64,000 nt of DNA from Brucella anthropi_A (lineage in GTDB: Bacteria > Pseudomonadota > Alphaproteobacteria > Rhizobiales > Rhizobiaceae). The first letter of the stretch is position 1, and every line of letters starts with the position of its first letter. Positions 58,823 through 64,000 of the stretch are shown one piece after another. The stretch lies in contig NZ_LQBD01000006.1 of assembly GCF_046630315.1 (NCBI RefSeq), forward strand, positions 1-64,000, read 5' to 3'. The position numbers and the translations under genes were made by a program. The notes under the pieces are model-generated. The model ran no database searches. It saw only the letters and a program-made list of their open reading frames with translations, and was not told the DNA's origin.

Positions 58823-59563
58823 ATGAGCGTTCCCCAGCCGGAAATGAACGGCAGCAACCGCCGGTCGGGCGGCGGCGAGCCGATATTCAACATTCCAGGT
58901 GTCGTGATCGCCCTGATCGGCCTGTGCGTCGCGGTCTATGTCTATCAGAACTACCTCATCAGCGAGCAGCAGGACTATGCGTTCATGCTGAATTTCGCGC
59001 TCATCCCGGCGCGGTTCTCGCTCGCAGGCGGTTTTACCGATCCGGCAGCGCTTTTCACGCTCATCAGCTATTCCTTCATGCATGGCGGCATTGCCCATAT
59101 CGTGGTCAACATGATCTGGCTTGCCGCTTTCGGTTCGCCGCTTGCGGGGCGCATCGGCACGGGGCGGATGATCATTTTCTGGATATTCACCGCGGTCATC
59201 GCCGGATTGACCCATTATGCGATCTATCCGGAGAGCGTGACGCCGCTGGTGGGCGCTTCGGGCGCGATTTCGGGAATGATGGGGGCTGCTGCGCGCTATG
59301 GTTTCCGGCGCATCGGCCATGGGCGCAGATCCGAATTCGCAGGCCCCGTCCTGCCCGTGGGGCTGACCCTGACGCTGAAACCGGTCCTGACCTTTGTGGG
59401 TGTCTGGTTCCTGATCAATATCATTACCGGCCTTTACTCGACCGGCGGCGCCGATCTTTCCAGCATCGCCTGGGAAGCGCATATAGGCGGCTTCATCGCC
59501 GGGTTTTTCGGGATTCCACTGATGGACCGCCCGCGCAGCTATGACGCTGTGTTGCGGCGATAG
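58823..59563 (+). CDS. Rhomboid-family intramembrane serine protease
   Basis: A 246-residue polytopic membrane protease. Catalytic motifs: H-G-G-I-A-H-I-V-V-N-M near residue 91, G-A-S-G-A-I-S-G near residue 151 (nucleophile Ser), and A-H-I-G-G-F near residue 224 (catalytic His). Six or seven membrane helices. ATG has AGAAGGCA upstream. The short N-terminus is cytoplasmic. Substrate is unknown. Confidence 0.93.
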   Translation: MSVPQPEMNGSNRRSGGGEPIFNIPGVVIALIGLCVAVYVYQNYLISEQQDYAFMLNFALIPARFSLAGGFTDPAALFTLISYSFMHGGIAHIVVNMIWLAAFGSPLAGRIGTGRMIIFWIFTAVIAGLTHYAIYPESVTPLVGASGAISGMMGAAARYGFRRIGHGRRSEFAGPVLPVGLTLTLKPVLTFVGVWFLINIITGLYSTGGADLSSIAWEAHIGGFIAGFFGIPLMDRPRSYDAVLRR

Positions 59564-59733
59564 GGCCCCGCGCCGGTTCCGGCCCTGACCGGGCCGTCCC
59601 CCATTTGATGCCACTTGCCAATCAGACGATCAAAGCGCACCATCATGGAACGTGGTGGGGGGAACTGCGTTCTGGTTCCGATGGCGTTTCCAACGCCGGA
59701 AGCAGCGAGTGCTCAATTCTGGAGGAGTTTGGC

Positions 59734-60165
59734 ATGACCGTAAGATCGATTCTCGAGACAAAGGGCAGGGATGTGGTGGTGATCGCGCCTGCCGACACGC
59801 TTTCCCATGCCGTCGCCATGTTGAACAAACACAAGATCGGTGCGCTGGTGGTGTGCGACGAGGCCGGTCGAATCAAGGGTATTCTGTCCGAGCGCGATGT
59901 GGTGCGCGCCGTGGCTGCGCAGGAAGGCAAGGCCATGAGCATGGCCGTCGCGGATGTCATGACGGCGAAAGTGCAGGTCTGCCGCGAACATCACACGATC
60001 AATCAGGTCATGGAAATCATGACGCGCAGCCGCTTCCGCCATATGCCGGTGGAAGAAAGCGGCAAGCTGGTGGGAATCATCTCCATCGGCGACGTTGTGA
60101 AACGGCGCATCGAGGATGTGGAGCGCGAGGCGGAGGATATTCGCACCTATATCGCCACGGCTTGA
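59734..60165 (+). CDS. Tandem CBS-domain protein
   Basis: A 143-residue protein made of two CBS domains (about 1-70 and 75-135): S-I-L-E-T-K-G, G-A-L-V-V, S-E-R-D-V-V-R in the first; V-A-D-V-M-T, R-F-R-H-M-P-V, I-S-I-G-D-V-V-K in the second. Likely senses adenosyl nucleotides; partners unknown. ATG at 59734 has GGAGGAG 7-13 nt upstream. It converges on rlmB. Confidence 0.93.
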   Translation: MTVRSILETKGRDVVVIAPADTLSHAVAMLNKHKIGALVVCDEAGRIKGILSERDVVRAVAAQEGKAMSMAVADVMTAKVQVCREHHTINQVMEIMTRSRFRHMPVEESGKLVGIISIGDVVKRRIEDVEREAEDIRTYIATA

Positions 60166-60191
60166 GAGCCGAACGATCCGCTTTTGCCTGT

Positions 60192-60220
60192 TCTCCCGGA
60201 TGGAAAGACCCGCCGGGAGA
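60192..60220. terminator. Hairpin between convergent CBS and rlmB genes
   Basis: Perfect 8-bp stem TCTCCCGG/CCGGGAGA with a 13-nt loop; no strong T-run on either side. Probably ends both convergent transcripts. Confidence 0.55.
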
Positions 60221-60248
60221 GGCTTTCATAGTCGAATCAGCGAGCGAA

Positions 60249-61109
60249 TCAACGGGCGCGCAAATACCGCTCGGCGGCATAGAGGGAGATTGCAGCCGCA
60301 TTCGAAACATTGAGCGACTTGATCTCGCCCGGCATGTCGAGGCGGGCAAGCGCGGTCACGGTTTCGCGCGTCTTTTGCCGCAGGCCCTTGCCCTCCGCAC
60401 CAAGCACGAGAGCGATTCGTCCGCCGGACAAGGTCGCCTCCATTTCCAGCGGCCCTTCCGAATCAAGGCCGATGGTCTGGAACCCGAGGCTATGCAGCTC
60501 TTCAATCGCTTCGGCCAGATTGCGCACTTCGATATGCGAGATCATTTCCAGCGCGCCGGAGGCGGCCTTCGCCAGAACGCCGGTTTCCTGCGGGCTGTGG
60601 CGGCTTGTGGTGATCAGCGCGCCGGCGCCGAACGCAACGGCGGAGCGCATGATGGCGCCGACATTGTGCGGGTCCGTCACCTGGTCGAGGACGAGAAGCA
60701 GCGGGCTGTCCTTCAATTCGGACAGTTTGCGGGCGCGAAGCGGTTCGGCCTCGATCATGACGCCCTGATGCACGGCTTCCGACCCGGTTTCCTTGTCGAT
60801 ATCGCGCGGATCGACGATTTCGACGGGGAAGGGGAGAGATTCGGCCTCTCCGATCTCCAGACGTGCGAATCCGTTGCGCGTGGCGCGCATGCGCAGAATC
60901 CTGCGTTGCGGGTTTTCCACGGCGGCGCGGACCGTATGCAGGCCATAAAGGCGCACGGTTCCTTCCGTGACGGCGCTTGCCGGAATCGAAGCACGCTGCG
61001 GTTTGCGCGGCGATTTGCCTTCCGCGCCGGCCTTCTGGTCGCGATGCTGGCGGCGCAGGCGCGCATAATGAGAATCTTTTGGTGTGCGGGGCGAATTTTG
61101 ATCGGTCAT
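60249..61109 (-). CDS. rlmB: 23S rRNA (guanosine-2'-O-)-methyltransferase RlmB
   Basis: A 286-residue SpoU/TrmH-family methyltransferase. A basic N-terminal tail (about 1-45), the SpoU substrate-binding domain starting L-Y-G-L-H-T-V near residue 53, and the catalytic SPOUT domain with D-Q-V-T-D-P-H-N-V-G-A-I near residue 142, A-L-V-L-G-A-E-G-K-G-L near residue 235 and the final N-V-S-N-A-A-A-I knot motif are clear. The trimmed ATG 61109 start is preferred over 61160. Confidence 0.94.
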   Translation of the reverse strand: MTDQNSPRTPKDSHYARLRRQHRDQKAGAEGKSPRKPQRASIPASAVTEGTVRLYGLHTVRAAVENPQRRILRMRATRNGFARLEIGEAESLPFPVEIVDPRDIDKETGSEAVHQGVMIEAEPLRARKLSELKDSPLLLVLDQVTDPHNVGAIMRSAVAFGAGALITTSRHSPQETGVLAKAASGALEMISHIEVRNLAEAIEELHSLGFQTIGLDSEGPLEMEATLSGGRIALVLGAEGKGLRQKTRETVTALARLDMPGEIKSLNVSNAAAISLYAAERYLRAR

Positions 61110-61299
61110 GGCGTGCTTATAGCGCTTTGGCGGGGCAGAAGATAGCGGCTTGCCCCGCAAATGCTATCAGGCTGTTCTGATTGCGGAATAATGCGCAAAG
61201 CCCGCTAAACCGGGCCTTTCATTCGCTATCGACGGTCAGGCGGAGGCAATGTTTCCACGAGCTTGTGGCCGGACATGCATTCTTTTCGCTTTTACCCTG

Positions 61300-61328
61300 T
61301 TGACAGGGGATAAGCTTATCGTCATAAG
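61300..61328 (+). promoter_or_regulatory. Promoter of the tRNA-Tyr/tRNA-Gly/tuf unit
   Basis: Consensus TTGACA (61300-61305) and CATAAG (61323-61328) separated by exactly 17 bp. The spacer contains the perfect 12-bp palindrome GATAAGCTTATC (61309-61320). About 85 nt before tRNA-Tyr. Confidence 0.7.
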
Positions 61329-61416
61329 GCCCCTCGCGGATCGACGGCTGGCCCAACAGTCAGCCAGAAGCCCCGCGGAAATGCCTAGTCGCTCGACTCT
61401 GCTGATAGTGATATCT

Positions 61417-61501
61417 GGAGGGATGCCCGAGTGGTTAAAGGGGACGGACTGTAAATCCGTTGGCTATGCCTACGTTGGTTCAAATCCAACTCCCTCCACC
61501 A
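61417..61501 (+). tRNA. tRNA-Tyr (anticodon GTA)
   Basis: 85-nt class-II tRNA with acceptor GGAGGGA/TCCCTCC, anticodon GTA in GGACTGTAAATCC, long variable arm, and encoded CCA (61499-61501). Upstream of tRNA-Gly and tuf. Confidence 0.97.
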
Positions 61502-61525
61502 CTGTCGGATCAGGGTCAAGAGTGC

Positions 61526-61599
61526 GCGGGTATAGCTCAATGGTAGAGCAGCAGCCTTCCAAGCTGAATACGCGGGTTCGATTCCCGCTACCCGCTCCA
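61526..61599 (+). tRNA. tRNA-Gly (anticodon TCC)
   Basis: 74-nt tRNA with acceptor GCGGGTA/TACCCGC, anticodon TCC, T-arm GGGTTCGATTCCC and encoded CCA (61597-61599). Lies 24 nt after tRNA-Tyr. Confidence 0.97.
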
Positions 61600-61738
61600 A
61601 ATTTTTCCGAGCGGTTTGGCGTGTAAGGAATCATCGACGGGCGGTTCGCCGTTCCGTTTTGGCATAAATGCTGGCCCGGAAGCCAAACGGCTTTTGTGCT
61701 GGCGCTTGAGCGGTTCTAGAACAAAGAGAACAACGGCG

Positions 61739-62914
<1,176 letters not shown>

Positions 62915-62964
62915 TGATTTCGACTGGCGGTCACGCCGCCAGTCTGGCATTGTAAATGCCGCAT

Positions 62965-63040
62965 AGGGGTATAGCTCAGTTGGTAGAGCGACGGTCTCCA
63001 AAACCGTAGGTCGCGGGTTCGAACCCTGCTGCCCCTGCCA
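62965..63040 (+). tRNA. tRNA-Trp (anticodon CCA)
   Basis: 76-nt tRNA with acceptor AGGGGTA/TGCCCCT (wobble at one pair), anticodon CCA, T-arm GGGTTCGAACCCT and encoded CCA (63038-63040). Lies 50 nt after tuf, before secE. Confidence 0.97.
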
Positions 63041-63047
63041 TTTCGGA

Positions 63048-63084
63048 ACGGGTGCTCATGGCTTGACTGTGGGCGCCCGTTTTC
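63048..63084 (+). terminator. First terminator after tRNA-Trp
   Basis: Stem ACGGGTGC (63048-63055)/GCGCCCGT (63073-63080), one G.U pair, then TTTCT. Begins 7 nt after the tRNA. Confidence 0.7.
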
Positions 63085-63097
63085 TATATGATGATCC

Positions 63098-63126
63098 GGG
63101 CGGCAATCGATGCCGCCCTGCCTTTT
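63098..63126 (+). terminator. Second terminator after tRNA-Trp
   Basis: Perfect stem GGGCGGCA/TGCCGCCC with loop ATCGA, then TGCCTTTT. Tandem with the first terminator; separates the tuf unit from secE-nusG. The remaining gap to secE (about 63127-63458) holds no convincing gene. Confidence 0.8.
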
Positions 63127-63458
63127 CGATGATGGCGCCGGTTTCAGTTCGGCGACGCCGTCGAAAATGATAATTCCCCGTCGGATTTGTTGGCCGGACG
63201 GGGAAGGATCGCCGCCGCACGATTGGATGGTGCGCCGAGTGATATTCGCAAGGATCGGATTTCCGATAAGCCTGTATGGTATTCTTTTAACCTTTGGGCT
63301 TGTTTTTTTGGGGAATCGATTCTATGTAGCGTCAACAGACACGCGGCGCGTGGGGCTGATATTACAGCTTTGCGTGCCGTATACGCGTGACTTCAGGCTT
63401 TTGATTCGTTTCGACGGGCGGGTCTGGAGAGAGCGCCGGATCAATGACAGAGCGGCAG

Positions 63459-63659
63459 ATGGCATCCAAGACGAATCCGATCACCTTTTTTCAGCAGGTA
63501 CGCGCCGAAACGGCGAAAGTAACCTGGCCGACCCGGCGTGAAACGGTCATCTCCACCATCATGGTGGTGATCATGGCGTTTCTGGCTGCTGCATTCTTTT
63601 TTCTTGCCGACCAGCTTATGGCCTATGGCGTGGAATTTATTCTCGGCCTTGGTCGATAA
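63459..63659 (+). CDS. secE: Preprotein translocase subunit SecE
   Basis: A 66-residue single-span SecE. The N-terminal amphipathic region F-F-Q-Q-V-R-A-E-T-A-K-V-T-W-P-T-R-R-E near residue 10 is the family signature, followed by one membrane helix. ATG at 63459 gives the usual short protein; an in-frame ATG at 63444 adds five residues, and neither has a strong ribosome-binding site. It is 22 nt before nusG, the standard order. Confidence 0.94.
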   Translation: MASKTNPITFFQQVRAETAKVTWPTRRETVISTIMVVIMAFLAAAFFFLADQLMAYGVEFILGLGR

Positions 63660-63681
63660 GTCAGGATTGGGGAGTTTTTAG

Positions 63682-64000
63682 ATGACGGCGCGCTGGTACA
63701 TCGTTCATGCCTATTCCAATTTCGAAAAGAAGGTCGCCGAGGATATCGAGGCCAAGGCAAAGCAGAAGGGTCTGTCCGAGCTGATCGAACAGATCGTCGT
63801 GCCGACCGAGAAGATCGTTGAAGTGCGCCGCGGCCGCAAGGTGGACGCAGAGCGCAAGTTCTTTCCGGGCTATGTGCTGGTTCGCGCAAACCTGACCGAC
63901 GCCGTCTTTTCGCTTATCAAGAATACGCCGAAAGTCACTGGTTTCCTTGGTGATTCCAAGCCGGTTCCGGTTTCCCAGAAGGAAGTCGACCAGATTCTGA
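63682..64000 (+). CDS. nusG: Transcription termination/antitermination factor NusG (5' part)
   Basis: The first 106 codons of NusG, cut by the window end. M-T-A-R-W-Y-I-V-H-A-Y-S and V-P-T-E-K-I-V-E-V-R-R-G-R-K are typical of the NGN domain, with R-K-F-F-P-G-Y-V-L-V near residue 58. ATG preceded by GGGGAG. The KOW domain lies outside the window. rplK-type ribosomal genes would be expected next. Confidence 0.97.
   Translation, partial: MTARWYIVHAYSNFEKKVAEDIEAKAKQKGLSELIEQIVVPTEKIVEVRRGRKVDAERKFFPGYVLVRANLTDAVFSLIKNTPKVTGFLGDSKPVPVSQKEVDQIL

Noticed and set aside
63110..63541. 143-codon ORF between tRNA-Trp and secE
   Set aside because: It starts inside a terminator hairpin and overlaps secE in another frame; one hydrophobic stretch but no family or ribosome-binding site. 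Left as non-coding.

Overview
The window is chromosomal DNA from an alphaproteobacterium of the order Rhizobiales, most likely Brucella or a very close relative. This rests on the aerobic-type cob cluster with a Brucella-type cobR, an Omp25/Omp31-type porin, palindromic repeats resembling the Brucella Bru-RS elements, a RirA-type iron box, and a tRNA-tuf-tRNA-secE-nusG segment. Assignment is by protein and motif recognition only; no database search was run.

Region 1 (about 0.1-27.4 kb) is a nearly complete de novo cobalamin (B12) region. A cobalamin riboswitch precedes cbtB-cbtA-cobU-cobW-cobN-cobO and a half-size EamA transporter. It is followed by cobE-cobM, the opposing cbiD-cobK pair, cobA-cobB-cobC-cobD, cobR, and the divergent pair cobG-cobH-cobI-cobJ and cobL. 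The route is hybrid. CobG, CobN and CobO mark the oxygen-dependent, late-cobalt pathway, but cobF is not in the window and the anaerobic-type CbiD is. CbiG-like sequence occurs twice, fused to CobJ and as stand-alone CobE. Interspersed are an orphan LivK-type binding protein, a TauE/SafE permease, a TerB-like protein, an alpha/beta hydrolase and a small lipoprotein. A siderophore-interacting protein with a TGA-N9-TCA iron box closes the region.

Region 2 (27.4-40.8 kb) holds a peptide ABC transporter operon headed by an M19 dipeptidase, an outer-membrane porin, radC, map, sfsA, a 37-residue membrane peptide, a DUF2218 protein, duplicated tRNA-Glu genes with their promoters, and two lipoproteins, one with an M15-type peptidase domain.

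Region 3 (40.9-54 kb) is mainly housekeeping: alaC, hom, glpX, recJ, a Tim44-like protein, a glyoxalase, a double cold-shock protein, DUF192, an alpha/beta hydrolase and cysE. Between hom and glpX sits an ABC-F ATPase. It is preceded by a promoter, a 20-codon leader ORF with a strong ribosome-binding site and an intrinsic terminator. This looks like a translation-coupled attenuator and is the most interesting regulatory arrangement in the window. Two copies of a palindromic intergenic repeat flank glpX-recJ and cysE.

Region 4 (54-64 kb) carries small conserved proteins, a gamma-carbonic anhydrase, a transglutaminase-like protease, PilZ and PAS proteins, a rhomboid protease, a CBS protein and rlmB. 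The tRNA-Tyr/tRNA-Gly/tuf/tRNA-Trp unit follows, then secE and the start of nusG, cut by the window edge. An orphan terminator upstream of the rhomboid gene may mark a small RNA. No insertion sequence, prophage, CRISPR array or rRNA gene was seen.
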